The notes beneath the pieces are model-generated. The model had not been told where the DNA came from and did not search any database. It saw only the letters and a list, made by a program, of their open reading frames with translations. The position numbers and the translations under genes are program-made. This document shows positions 52,601-60,429 of a stretch of DNA of 64,000 nucleotides, piece by piece (positions within the stretch are counted from its first letter, which is position 1; every line of letters begins with the position of its first letter). This DNA is from Bacillota bacterium (GTDB lineage: Bacteria > Bacillota > Clostridia > Oscillospirales > Ruminococcaceae), in the NCBI GenBank assembly GCA_029572815.1, contig JAKPUQ010000164.1:1-64000 (forward strand), read 5' to 3'.

Positions 52601-54970
52601 TATGAGGGTCAGAACAGTCTCGTGGAGTATGACGAATCCACAGAGATAAACGGCACCGCCTATCAGAACGTGTTCTATCTCCGTGCAGGCGAAAATGCAG
52701 AATTCACCATGCCCAGCAAGGATACAGAATACTACTTCAAAGAGCTTTCTGTATTCAATCAGGAATATGACTATGTCAATATAAACAACGAAAGAGCCTT
52801 TACCAGCGATTTTGCTGAAACAAGGTTGAAGGAATATCCCGATGTAGGCTCTGCCACAGATACAGTCACAAACCGCAAGAGAGTAGTCTATGAGAACCAC
52901 ATTGACCAGGATTACCTCAAGAAGCTCATAATCACCAAGAACGTTGTTGACAAGGACGGCAACCACGTTGAAAATGATAAAACAGGCTTTGAATTCCAGG
53001 TGGGCTTCATAAATGATGCGGGAGAAACCGTTCCCTATCAGAAAAAGGAATACTATGTTACGGACGCCGATGGCAACTATTACGTCTATGTAAACGGCAA
53101 GCTTTCAAAGCACGGCAAAGAAAAGGCTGTGTGCAGCGTATCCGGCAACAACGGCTCCATCGCCGGCGTCCCCGATGGATTCTCCGTCGTCATTGAGGAC
53201 CTCATTCCCCAGACAGTTTTCAAGGTAGAGGAGCTTCCCGAAAAAATGCCCCTGGGCTATGAGCTGGAAAGCTACGAAAGAAATACTGACAGCGAGGGAG
53301 CTACCTACAACCTCGTGGAGAGCGGAGTCTACAACATCGGCGAGATCCGTGAGAACACCAACGCCCATATGACCGTAAACAATCAGAAGGGCTTCGGCAT
53401 CACCGTAAACAAGAGCTGGTCCGATGAGGAGTACACAAGCTCACACGCCACTATATACATCGCTCTGTTCCATAAAGAAGCAGGCGGCGGGCTCACCTAT
53501 GTTGAGAACACCTGCAGAGAGCTCATATATCCCAATACCTCCGTGTATTACTTCAATGACGAGCAGGAGGCGAGCGAATATGCGGCCATGGAGGTCATAC
53601 CCGGCTCAATACAGCCCGCAGACTGGGGCGGAGATACGGCGGCTGTTACCGACTGTCAGCCCTATGCCGCCAACTCCACAACAAGACTGAACGCCGAGAC
53701 CTTCGGCGGAGGGGCGTATGACTTCGACTACAAGATAGGATACCAGCAGGGCGAGATCGGGGGCACAGGTCATAACATCAGAACGGATACCATCACCAAC
53801 TCAAGAGACTTTCTTGAGATACTGAAACAGACTATGGACGGCAAGGCACTCAGCGGAGCCGTATTCACCATCACAGACGTGACCGACGGTGCAGTCCTGG
53901 ACAGAGAACTTACCTCTGATGAGGAAGGATTTGTCACAAATGCCTACTTCACCGCAGGGCACAGCTACAGACTTGACGAGATACAGCCTCCCAACGGCTA
54001 CGCGATGCTTGCGGCTCCCGTCATGATATACGTTGATGAGAACGAACGGCTGGATATACAGTATTCCGCCGAGGAAGCAGACAATATCGCCGTAACTCTC
54101 TCTGCAGATGAAAAAAGCGGTACGCTCATCATCAAGGACGAGCAGAACGGTATGGTACTGAGAAAAACAGACGATAACGGTGTTCCTCTCAGCGGCGCAG
54201 TCTTCTCATTGTATCAGTTCGACAGGACACTCAACAGAAAATATCCATTGACAGATCACCAGAATATCGTATCTGATGAGAACGGCGTATTCTTCAGCGG
54301 TTCGCTGAACAGCGGATACTATCTCATTGAAGAGATAAATGCTCCCAGCGGATATGCTTCTCCCGAGGAGAGCGTAGTCGTTCACTTAAGACTGGGAGAT
54401 AATATGGTGGATCAGGTCTATACCGTAAGATATGACAGCGAGTCAGGCAAATATGTGACCGTAAGGGACGTCACCGACCAGTGGCTCGCCGAAAACGGCA
54501 ACATCGCCCGAGTAGACATACCCAATGAAAAGCTAACCGGCAGCCTGAAGATCAGAAAGACCATTGACCGCGTTATTGCAGCAAGAGGCTGTCCCACATT
54601 CATGTTCAGGGTCACTCAGACCAAGGACGAAAACGGCAACACCATAAGATCGGGTCCCGAGTACATACGCGCAATCTCCTTCGAGCTCAATGACAGCCGC
54701 ACCAAGGAGGTACTGCTCAGCGGACTTCCCATCGGCACATACAGGATCGAAGAGCTTTCGGCTCTGAATTATGAAGCCTCGGAACTGACCGTTGAAGGCG
54801 ACAGCCATCCGGTTATCAGCAGCAACACCAGCGCATCAGTTACACTCGCCTCAGCAGATCCGGTCACAGTAGCGTTCAATAACCATTTCAAGGGAACAAC
54901 CCCCGTTAGCGACACAGCATTTGCTGATAACAGGATAAGCTATACTGCATCACAGGACGATGAGGATTGA
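49649..54970 (+). CDS. Giant secreted adhesin with fibro-slime and SpaA/Cna-B domains
   Basis: A 1773-aa protein with a signal peptide (about 1-30). An N-terminal part (40-700) is of unknown folds. A fibro-slime/PA14-like domain (about 770-930) has FEFTGDDDFWLFIDDVLVLD and GGIHN. Cna-B/SpaA-type pilin domains follow: about 1090-1240, 1388-1490 (ends RLDEIQPPNGY), 1502-1590 (LIEEINAPSGY) and about 1630-1755. Those Lys/Glu-containing folds often make isopeptide bonds. There is no LPxTG, dockerin, or C-terminal membrane helix, so attachment to the cell is not explained. The RBS AAGGGGGG is 7 nt before the ATG. Two genes for a TasA-like protein and its signal peptidase follow. Confidence 0.85.
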   Translation: MNRKNTGTFRKLFIMLLSLTLFVSSADIYRPAAYSSAALSSDSDTDTVNAGSEAIVCKNEDGSFTAATDSEGIKVTAAFTEEAEIPEGAVLTVNEIVTDTPQYDEYFEESSSALNDTLPENSDSVIELRHARFFDISFIYKDEEIEPKSAVSVEMTYDRPDLDYESYDIVSDVIHFSEDQAVLMEASGTQDIVTYSEEAEALDTPAAPSDIMRFETDSFSAYGILFYNVSDNNIGDMLDGMSFALLKMEATQSATTQQNGVPAVLASYLQTSRLALKEVTVYPRDKMEADDDIFSHYAVSDTDITEWTFTWIEGNNYYVTAQVDGVTKYLSVYSEKVSDGGKVELLDTPDEYSVITVKTNGTGNNADKIRLVNKDGWALNKKGNNKGFQSYLADNGNEQDKNEWLVPAVRTDAELKNNVVTPTDDIIIHTANKVSVSDTVDLCDGAEVVVYSKVRDHVANEYVNYAIDGNGELVKVWESGNVVQWKDDEDTSLYWQFIQYGDTGYYEFYNPVTGMYLAPQNGQILSNDTIGVTLTGRGNGEYTSQITAWDENVWSWYGYDYSDRLALTPVVETQAAEMCFAVKYLNDGNLHQVETVDSKAAGITMKMYDYVNASNQNSIMGESAFTGEGKGARKNLVEKILDGGYPVATQTGSSLEPLFTANSTYPEREVNHLFIKNTYDETGYFEYSCFDTSAFLMQENGNGASPSAEGYAGVYDFGVYQELVSPGKDLKKKSYCRGNFLPFDMVDNHDVTTKNLYDSISNPISSDDPRYNEAVYVQSSPDHYFGMSLDATFMIPEKGCDDNGNPLIFEFTGDDDFWLFIDDVLVLDLGGIHNALTGKVNFSTGEVATYNGYTANTYSYTSLKDCFRNAGVFPDGSPWDDSLADKYFKDDGSSQSGEGVFKDYSSHTMKIFYMERGAGASNLKLRFNLATVDEKSVFLEKQLTGTHTTDYSNTKYAYQLYYKPEGSSDFVLYANPDDVSQKVHYEGQNSLVEYDESTEINGTAYQNVFYLRAGENAEFTMPSKDTEYYFKELSVFNQEYDYVNINNERAFTSDFAETRLKEYPDVGSATDTVTNRKRVVYENHIDQDYLKKLIITKNVVDKDGNHVENDKTGFEFQVGFINDAGETVPYQKKEYYVTDADGNYYVYVNGKLSKHGKEKAVCSVSGNNGSIAGVPDGFSVVIEDLIPQTVFKVEELPEKMPLGYELESYERNTDSEGATYNLVESGVYNIGEIRENTNAHMTVNNQKGFGITVNKSWSDEEYTSSHATIYIALFHKEAGGGLTYVENTCRELIYPNTSVYYFNDEQEASEYAAMEVIPGSIQPADWGGDTAAVTDCQPYAANSTTRLNAETFGGGAYDFDYKIGYQQGEIGGTGHNIRTDTITNSRDFLEILKQTMDGKALSGAVFTITDVTDGAVLDRELTSDEEGFVTNAYFTAGHSYRLDEIQPPNGYAMLAAPVMIYVDENERLDIQYSAEEADNIAVTLSADEKSGTLIIKDEQNGMVLRKTDDNGVPLSGAVFSLYQFDRTLNRKYPLTDHQNIVSDENGVFFSGSLNSGYYLIEEINAPSGYASPEESVVVHLRLGDNMVDQVYTVRYDSESGKYVTVRDVTDQWLAENGNIARVDIPNEKLTGSLKIRKTIDRVIAARGCPTFMFRVTQTKDENGNTIRSGPEYIRAISFELNDSRTKEVLLSGLPIGTYRIEELSALNYEASELTVEGDSHPVISSNTSASVTLASADPVTVAFNNHFKGTTPVSDTAFADNRISYTASQDDED

Positions 54971-54980
54971 GGTGTCAGCT

Positions 54981-55589
54981 ATGAAGATCAGGACCAAAAA
55001 AGTTAAAATCAAATATATTATTCTGATAATATCAGCTCTGCTGATAGCTCTGACTGCATTTACACTTGCTTACTTTACAAGCTCGGATAAGATGACCAAC
55101 AGATTTACGGGAGTCTATCCTCCCGAATTCAAGCCAATTGCAGATATATCCGTCACCGAGCACTTTGATCCCCCGCCGGAAAAAAGCGACGATCCATTCC
55201 AGAAAAGCGTGCAGATAGCCAACAACGGCAATATCGACTGCTATATAAGGGTAAGGCTGGAATTCTCGTCATCAGCAGTCAGGGACATCTCCTGGCTCTC
55301 AAACGACGATGACAAGGACAATGAGGAAGCATATATCAACGCCTCTGACTATCCCGATTCCGATCTTCCCCAGGGCTGGGAATACAGGCGTGAGGACGAC
55401 TGCTACTACTACACCGAGGCTGTTCCGCCGGAAGGGGTTACAGCAACACTTATAAAGTGGGTAAAGACCATTTTCCCCGATGATGACTCCGTTGAAGCTG
55501 ATGAATATGACATCTTTGTCTATTCAGAGGCTGTTCCTGCCGACAATGAAGACGGTGAACGAATGACATATGAAGAAGCATGGAGATAA
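54981..55589 (+). CDS. TasA/camelysin-like protein with SipW-type signal sequence
   Basis: A 202-aa protein starting at MKIRTKKVKI (GAGGTG 6 nt upstream), 10 nt after the adhesin stop. The N-terminus has the features of SipW-dependent signal sequences: a basic start, a hydrophobic core, then LAYFTSSDKMTNRFTG, close to the AYFTD...N-F pattern of TasA and CalY. The mature part is acidic and beta-rich. TasA-like proteins form extracellular fibres. It is shorter than TasA. It overlaps the signal peptidase gene by 20 nt, so the two are coupled. Fibre formation is inference. Confidence 0.75.
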   Translation: MKIRTKKVKIKYIILIISALLIALTAFTLAYFTSSDKMTNRFTGVYPPEFKPIADISVTEHFDPPPEKSDDPFQKSVQIANNGNIDCYIRVRLEFSSSAVRDISWLSNDDDKDNEEAYINASDYPDSDLPQGWEYRREDDCYYYTEAVPPEGVTATLIKWVKTIFPDDDSVEADEYDIFVYSEAVPADNEDGERMTYEEAWR

Positions 55590-56070
55590 AGCGCTCGGAA
55601 AAGTCATGCGTTTCGCAGTAAACGGCGCGATCACGCTCTTTGCAGCAACGGCGGCAGCAATAGCTGTCATGCTGATCTGCGGAATACGGCTTTACGTTGT
55701 CAGAACAGGCTCAATGGAGCCTGAGATAAAAACAGGCAGCCTTTGCTTTGTGGATCACAGAGCCGAACTGAGCAGCATAAAGCGCGGAGATATCATAACA
55801 TTCAGCACCTCCGACGGCACAGCCGTCACACACAGGGCGGTCAGAACAGAGAACGGCAGCATCATCACCAAAGGCGATGCAAATAATGCTGAGGACGAAA
55901 ACGCAGTTACCTCCGATAACTTCATCGGCATATGCATATTCAACATACCTCAGCTCGGAAAGGCGGTACAGTTTCTCAGGAGCCCCTGGGGAATAGCCGC
56001 GTCGATGTCAATGATAGTGCTGCTCATATCAGCCGACCAGCTCATTGACAAGAAGAAATCATCAGAATAA
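55570..56070 (+). CDS. Signal peptidase I, SipW (ER) type
   Basis: A 166-aa S26B signal peptidase with an N-terminal membrane helix (about 15-38), the catalytic Ser48 in RTGSMEPEI, His88 in VTHRAV in place of the Lys of ordinary bacterial type I enzymes, and the KGDANNAED box (about 100-108). A C-terminal helix (about 142-158) anchors it. The Ser-His type is diagnostic of SipW and archaeal/ER peptidases, which process TasA-like proteins. Gene order strongly suggests that the 202-aa protein upstream is its substrate. Confidence 0.9.
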   Translation: MKKHGDKALGKVMRFAVNGAITLFAATAAAIAVMLICGIRLYVVRTGSMEPEIKTGSLCFVDHRAELSSIKRGDIITFSTSDGTAVTHRAVRTENGSIITKGDANNAEDENAVTSDNFIGICIFNIPQLGKAVQFLRSPWGIAASMSMIVLLISADQLIDKKKSSE

Positions 56071-56078
56071 ACACATCA

Positions 56079-56116
56079 AAAAAGGCAGGTACCTCCGGGA
56101 TACCTGCCTTTCTTAT
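56079..56116. terminator. Terminator after the signal peptidase gene
   Basis: AAGGCAGGTA/TACCTGCCTT stem (56082-56110) with flanking A and T tracts; it sits between converging genes. Confidence 0.85.
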
Positions 56117-56126
56117 CATTTATGAT

Positions 56127-56603
56127 TTATTTTTTCTGCATAAGGGCTACTGCATGGGCGGACATTCCCAGCTTCTCACCTGTGAAGCCAAGGTGCTCCT
56201 CAGTGGTGGCCTTGACGCTTATCTGCGACACATCACAGCCGCATACCGCTGCGATGTTCTCCCTCATTTTCATTATATGGGGAGCAAGCTTCGGTGCCTG
56301 GGCAATGACAGTAGCGTCGATGTTTCCTATCTCCCAGCCCTCAGCTCTTATCCTGCGGCAGACCTCAGCCATGAGCTTCATGCTGTCGGCGCCCTTGAAG
56401 CTGTCATCGTTGTCGGGGAAAAGGTGACCTATGTCTCCCATTGCCAGGGCTCCCAGCATTGCGTCCATTATGGCGTGAGCCAGAACATCTGCGTCGGAGT
56501 GCCCCAGAAGACCTGTCTCGTGAGGAATGTCAACTCCGCCGAGAATGAGCTTTCTGCCCTCCACCAGTTTGTGTACGTCGTAACCATGACCTATTCTGAA
56601 CAT
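56127..56603 (-). CDS. ispF: 2-C-methyl-D-erythritol 2,4-cyclodiphosphate synthase
   Basis: A 158-aa IspF of the MEP isoprenoid pathway. The N-terminal [12 protein letters not shown] holds the metal-binding Asp and His; [17 protein letters not shown] and the C-terminal [12 protein letters not shown] are family signatures. The length is normal. The RBS AAAGGAG is upstream. It is monocistronic, converging on the surface-fibre operon. No other MEP genes are in the window. Confidence 0.96.
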   Translation of the reverse strand: MFRIGHGYDVHKLVEGRKLILGGVDIPHETGLLGHSDADVLAHAIMDAMLGALAMGDIGHLFPDNDDSFKGADSMKLMAEVCRRIRAEGWEIGNIDATVIAQAPKLAPHIMKMRENIAAVCGCDVSQISVKATTEEHLGFTGEKLGMSAHAVALMQKK

Positions 56604-56618
56604 ATTATTCTCCTTTCG

Positions 56619-56775
56619 TAAATCATAATTTTGCTCCGCAAAATTATGATTTGAGCCATTAGCCCTTAGCTGTTAGCTAATGTAGGGGACGCCGCCCTCG
56701 GCGTCCCGTTGGGCGTGTAATATATCTCGCGGGACGCCGAGGGCGGCGTCCCCTACAAATGTAAATTATGATTTA
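56619..56775. repeat. Intergenic composite inverted-repeat element, family A copy 1
   Basis: Outer tips TAAATCATAATTT (56619) and AAATTATGATTTA (56775) flank a small palindrome at the left, a TTAGC-rich stretch, and two perfect arms of about 27 nt (56681-56707 and 56731-56757) around a 23-nt loop. Total length about 157 bp with no open frame. The copy at 62.1 kb matches it, with the loop reversed. Confidence 0.9.
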
Positions 56776-57974
56776 TTTGCCGTTTTGATTGTTTTTTCCG
56801 GATCATTATTTGATCTGCCGAAAAGCAACTTCAGCACTACGGGCGTTACTATGCTTGAAACTATGATGAGGAGTATTACTGCGGTAAAGTAGGAGGAGTC
56901 GATTATGCCCAGCCCCAGTCCTTTGTTGGTGATAATAAGGGCGACCTCTCCTCTGGTCATCATGCCGGCACCTATCTTGAGACAGTCTATCCAGCTGTAC
57001 TTAAAGCACCTGGACACCAGTCCGCAGCCGATGACCTTGCTGACCATTGCCACGATAACAAAGCCTATTGAGAACACTATCATGCTTGAGTCAACATTGC
57101 TGAAATCCGTTTTCAGTCCGATGCTGACAAAGAATACAGGCGCAAAGAACATATAGCCGTTTATGCTTATACGGCGGTCTATGTACTCGGCATCGCGGAC
57201 ATTGCAGAGGATTATTCCCGCGATATAAGCTCCCGTTATGTCGGCAATGCCGAAGTATTTCTCAGCCACAAATGCCATGATAAAGCAGAGTGTGATAGCG
57301 ATTATGGGGATACGCCTTGTGTGAGCGTGTCTGTCGTCGTAGAACTTGAACGCCTTGTAGATGATTATTCCCAGCACCAGTGACAGCACCAGGAAAAGCA
57401 GTATCTTTCCCGTTACCAGGAGTGTGTTGCTGTCGGGATCCTTGAAGCCCAGGACGAAGGTCAGCACGATGATACCGATAACGTCGTCAATGATAGCGGC
57501 GCTGAGTATGGTCTGTCCCACGCGGGTCTTGAGCTTGCCCATCTCCTTGAGCACCTCAACGGTGATACCTACTGAGGTAGCCGTCATGATACAGCCGATG
57601 AACACAGCCTTGAAAAACTCGTCGGTACCGAAGGCTGAGAAGCCGTAAATGCACATATACAGCAGACTTCCTCCGACCAGCGGCACAAGCACTCCCACAC
57701 AAGCTATGAGAAACGCCGCAAAGCCGGATTTTTTCAGCTCCTGCAGATTGGTCTCAAGTCCTGCAGAGAACATGATGAGTATAACGCCTATCTCCGCCAT
57801 CTGCGCCACGAAATCGTTTGGCGTTACCCAGTTCAGAAGACAGGGACCGATGATAAGACCTGCGATTATCTCGCCCACTACCATGGGAGCCCTGCACTTT
57901 CTGGCAAGAAGTCCCGCACCCTTGGCACATATGAAGATAATGGCAAGGTCTCTGAGAATACTATAGGTTTCCAT
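56766..57974 (-). CDS. Cation:proton antiporter (CPA2/KefB-NhaS type)
   Basis: A 402-aa membrane protein with about 12 helices. The CPA2 core is visible: GEIIAGLIIGPCLLNW (about 32-47), LIMFSAGLETNLQEL (about 65-79), AAIIDDVIGIIVL with the ion-binding Asp pair (about 157-169) and ARGE-like TRGEVALII (about 336-344). There is no C-terminal TrkA-N domain. It exchanges Na+ or K+ for H+, with the exact ion unknown. The 3' end runs into a repeat element. A consensus promoter and a hairpin lie in the leader. Confidence 0.92.
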   Translation of the reverse strand: METYSILRDLAIIFICAKGAGLLARKCRAPMVVGEIIAGLIIGPCLLNWVTPNDFVAQMAEIGVILIMFSAGLETNLQELKKSGFAAFLIACVGVLVPLVGGSLLYMCIYGFSAFGTDEFFKAVFIGCIMTATSVGITVEVLKEMGKLKTRVGQTILSAAIIDDVIGIIVLTFVLGFKDPDSNTLLVTGKILLFLVLSLVLGIIIYKAFKFYDDRHAHTRRIPIIAITLCFIMAFVAEKYFGIADITGAYIAGIILCNVRDAEYIDRRISINGYMFFAPVFFVSIGLKTDFSNVDSSMIVFSIGFVIVAMVSKVIGCGLVSRCFKYSWIDCLKIGAGMMTRGEVALIITNKGLGLGIIDSSYFTAVILLIIVSSIVTPVVLKLLFGRSNNDPEKTIKTANKS

Positions 57975-57992
57975 TCATATACATATCCTTTC

Positions 57993-58058
57993 GCAAATAA
58001 AGGGAGCATCATTGCTCCCGTATATACTTATTATACTATGTAGCTTGTCAGTTGTCAA
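57993..58058 (-). promoter_or_regulatory. Antiporter promoter and leader hairpin
   Basis: Minus-strand TTGACA (58058-58053), a 17-nt spacer and TATAAT (58035-58030). The leader then holds a GGGAGCA/TGCTCCC hairpin (57993-58013 region) followed by TTTATTTG, which could attenuate transcription before the start at 57974. Confidence 0.7.
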
Positions 58059-58089
58059 CTTTTTTGAAAAATAAGTTTTGGAAAAACGC

Positions 58090-58118
58090 TTGACAAGCCC
58101 TTTTTGAAATGGTATAAT
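58090..58118 (+). promoter_or_regulatory. Promoter of rpsF-ssb-rpsR
   Basis: Consensus TTGACA (58090-58095), a 17-nt spacer and consensus TATAAT (58113-58118). Confidence 0.88.
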
Positions 58119-58156
58119 ATTTTAGTATCGTGTGTAAATCGATACTATTATTATCC

Positions 58157-58182
58157 TTGCCCGCAGTAAGTTGCCGGGCATG
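58157..58182 (+). promoter_or_regulatory. Possible S6:S18 autoregulatory hairpin
   Basis: TGCCCG and CGGGCA form a hairpin with a CCG-containing 3' side just before the rpsF RBS. Ribosomal S6:S18 leaders of this sort are known in many bacteria; this match is tentative. Confidence 0.4.
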
Positions 58183-58204
58183 ATCCCAGAAGGAGGTGTG
58201 CTAA

Positions 58205-58501
58205 ATGGCAAAGGTATCCGCTAAGTATGAAGTAATGGTTGTTTTCAGCCTCAAGAACGGCGAGGAGCCTATGAAGGCTCTCGTAGAGAAGTTCAAGGAG
58301 AGAATCGAGCGTCACGCCGAAGCTGTTGAAGTCAACGAGGATTGGGGTAAGCGCAAGCTTGCATATCCTATCGAGGACGAGACAGAGGGCTACTATGTGA
58401 TCTATACATTCCAGTCACAGCCCGATTACCCTGCTGAGCTTTCAAGACGTCTCAACATCACAGACGGCGTTCTTCGTTCACTCGTTACAGTTGTTGAATA
58501 A
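58205..58501 (+). CDS. rpsF: Ribosomal protein bS6
   Basis: A 98-aa S6 with the ferredoxin-like fold. KYEVMVVFSLKNGEE at the start, WGKRKLAYPIEDETEGYYVIYTF in the centre (quoted from WGKRKLAYPIEDE) and RRLNITDGVLRSL at the end are signatures. It binds S18 on the small subunit. The RBS AAGGAGGTG is strong. It is first in the classic rpsF-ssb-rpsR operon. Confidence 0.97.
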   Translation: MAKVSAKYEVMVVFSLKNGEEPMKALVEKFKERIERHAEAVEVNEDWGKRKLAYPIEDETEGYYVIYTFQSQPDYPAELSRRLNITDGVLRSLVTVVE

Positions 58502-58530
58502 TTCTACTTCATTAATCAGGAGGCGGTCAG

Positions 58531-59049
58531 ATGAATAAGGTTATTTTAGTCGGCAGACTTACTGCTGATCCCGAACTGAGGCAGACTCAGAGCGGTATCG
58601 CTTCATGCAGATTTACTGTTGCTGTAGACAGGCGCTTCGCCGATAAGACTACAGGCGAGAGACAGGCTGATTTCATCAGCTGCACAGCATGGAGACAGAC
58701 AGCCGAGTTCGTGTCACGTTATTTCAACAAGGGCAAGCTCATCGCTATTGAGGGCTCTCTCAGAAATAACAACTATCGGGACAGGAATCACCCCGATGTT
58801 ACTCACTACACCATGGACGTGCAGGTGGATAACGTTGAATTCGTGGGCGGCAAGGGCGATAACGGCGGCAACGGCGGCGGTTATCAGAACGGCGGAGGCT
58901 ACGGCGCTCCCCAGAACAATTACAATAACAATTATTCCGCTCCTCCTCAGCAGGCAACTCCTCAGCAGCCCGCTGCAAATGACAGTATGTCTTACGGCAA
59001 CCTCAGCGATTTTGAGGAGATTCTCAGTGACGGCGACGTTCCGTTCTGA
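58531..59049 (+). CDS. ssb: Single-stranded DNA-binding protein
   Basis: A 172-aa SSB with an N-terminal OB fold (about 1-108; MNKVILVGRLTADPELRQT and FISCTAWRQTAEFVSRYF), a Gly/Asn/Gln-rich flexible linker (about 112-155) and the acidic tail ILSDGDVPF that recruits replication partners. The length is normal. It lies between rpsF and rpsR as in most Firmicutes. Confidence 0.97.
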   Translation: MNKVILVGRLTADPELRQTQSGIASCRFTVAVDRRFADKTTGERQADFISCTAWRQTAEFVSRYFNKGKLIAIEGSLRNNNYRDRNHPDVTHYTMDVQVDNVEFVGGKGDNGGNGGGYQNGGGYGAPQNNYNNNYSAPPQQATPQQPAANDSMSYGNLSDFEEILSDGDVPF

Positions 59050-59088
59050 GATTGTTAACTTTACTTTATTACGATAGGAGGAAAAGTC

Positions 59089-59331
59089 ATGGAAAAGGAA
59101 AGAAATTCCCGTCCCTCGAAGAAGCCCCGCAAGAAGGTTTGTATGTTCTGTGCTGACAGAATCGAGAAGATCGACTATAAGGATCTCGCTAAGCTCAGAA
59201 AGTGCATGACCGAGAGAGCTAAGATTCTTCCGAGACGTGTAACAGGCACTTGCGCTTACCATCAGCGTGAGCTCACAGTTGCTATCAAGAGAGCAAGACA
59301 CATCGCTCTGCTTCCTTATATCAGCGACTAA
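59089..59331 (+). CDS. rpsR: Ribosomal protein bS18
   Basis: An 80-aa S18. [17 protein letters not shown], then [30 protein letters not shown] (quoted from [12 protein letters not shown]) are diagnostic. The Cys residues suggest the zinc-linked form. The RBS AGGAGG is upstream. It is last in the operon and followed by a terminator. Confidence 0.97.
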   Translation: MEKERNSRPSKKPRKKVCMFCADRIEKIDYKDLAKLRKCMTERAKILPRRVTGTCAYHQRELTVAIKRARHIALLPYISD

Positions 59332-59343
59332 TTCATAAAATTC

Positions 59344-59370
59344 AAGGGAGGCATTATGCCTCCCTTTTTG
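59344..59370 (+). terminator. Terminator of rpsF-ssb-rpsR
   Basis: AAGGGAGGCA/TGCCTCCCTT stem followed by TTTTTG, 12 nt after the rpsR stop. Confidence 0.88.
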
Positions 59371-59424
59371 CATATCCGTATGTAGCGCTCCTTACGGCAT
59401 CGTTGAAGGAGCGTGTGAACGGGT

Positions 59425-59643
59425 CTATCTGTCGATATTCTGCACTGCAAGCTCCTCGTCTTTGCGGAAGAGAAGCGATATGCACCAGACTGCCGAAATG
59501 GCTACGAGTATATACACCGCGCGGCTGATGACGCTGTCTGCGCCTCCGAAGAGCCATGCCACCATGTCAAACTCGAATATACCGACAAGTCCCCAGTTTA
59601 TTCCTCCGATTATCAGAAGAATAAGAGCTATTTTGTCCCACAT
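59425..59643 (-). CDS. DUF378 small membrane protein
   Basis: A 72-aa protein with two membrane helices (about 5-25 and 42-60). ALILLIIGGINWGLVGIFEFD is the DUF378 signature (INWGLVG). Function is unknown. The RBS GAGGTG precedes the ATG. It is a single gene on the minus strand between two plus-strand genes. Confidence 0.9.
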   Translation of the reverse strand: MWDKIALILLIIGGINWGLVGIFEFDMVAWLFGGADSVISRAVYILVAISAVWCISLLFRKDEELAVQNIDR

Positions 59644-59765
59644 ATTGAGAACACCTCTTTATTCGGGATTTGTAAGACCGCTGACGACGGATATGCCGCG
59701 CTTCAACGGTACAATGCTATTATCACCGCAAATATTATGATTATTCATTTTTTAAGGAGAAAAAT

Positions 59766-60413
59766 ATGGTACCTGTTATTTCTGCTTCGTTCATATTTGA
59801 TAAAAAAACATGGATCCTCATCGCTGTCATAGCGGTGGCTGTACTTCTGCTCATTCTCTATATCTCCGTCCACTTCAGCAAGGGCAAGCGCAAGGGCAGG
59901 GCTGCCGAGCGAAAGGTTGCCAAGCAGCTGAAGAAAATGGGCAAGGGCGACCATATCCGCATAATCAACAATGCCTACCTCCCCCTCTACAACAAAGCCT
60001 GTGAGGTGGACCACCTGGTATTCGGACGCTTCGGCGTTCTCGTAGTCGAGACCAAGGGCATCTCGGGTAAGGTAACAGGCAGCGGCAAGAACCTGACCCA
60101 CAATATCGGAAGCAAGACCCATAAGTTATATAATCCCCAGCTACAGAACAAGACCCACATCGACAATGTTATCCACCACCTCAAGAAGGGCGGCTTCGAT
60201 ACCACTCCCGTAAACGGAGCCGTTGTATTTACCGCAAAGGACGTGGAGTTCCCATCGGAGATAGGCATGGACATGAAGGGACTGGAAAAGTTCTACAAGT
60301 CTCTCCCCGATGCAGGCTGCAATCAGGACGTGCTCTACCATTACTTCTCTGATATGCAGGTAAAGAACCCCCTGAAGAAGATGTGGATAAGAACAAGGAA
60401 GAAAAACGACTGA
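59766..60413 (+). CDS. Membrane-anchored NERD (nuclease-related) domain protein
   Basis: A 215-aa protein with an N-terminal membrane helix (about 16-36), a basic stretch (KGKRKGRAAERKVAKQLKKM) and a NERD domain (about 42-165). The latter has CEVDHLVFGRFGVLVVETKG, with the Asp and Glu-x-Lys of the PD-(D/E)XK-like nuclease fold. The role is unknown. The RBS AAGGAG is 7 nt before the ATG. The galactanase gene starts 16 nt after its stop, which suggests co-transcription. Confidence 0.88.
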   Translation: MVPVISASFIFDKKTWILIAVIAVAVLLLILYISVHFSKGKRKGRAAERKVAKQLKKMGKGDHIRIINNAYLPLYNKACEVDHLVFGRFGVLVVETKGISGKVTGSGKNLTHNIGSKTHKLYNPQLQNKTHIDNVIHHLKKGGFDTTPVNGAVVFTAKDVEFPSEIGMDMKGLEKFYKSLPDAGCNQDVLYHYFSDMQVKNPLKKMWIRTRKKND

Positions 60414-60429
60414 TAAAAAGGAGGTCATT

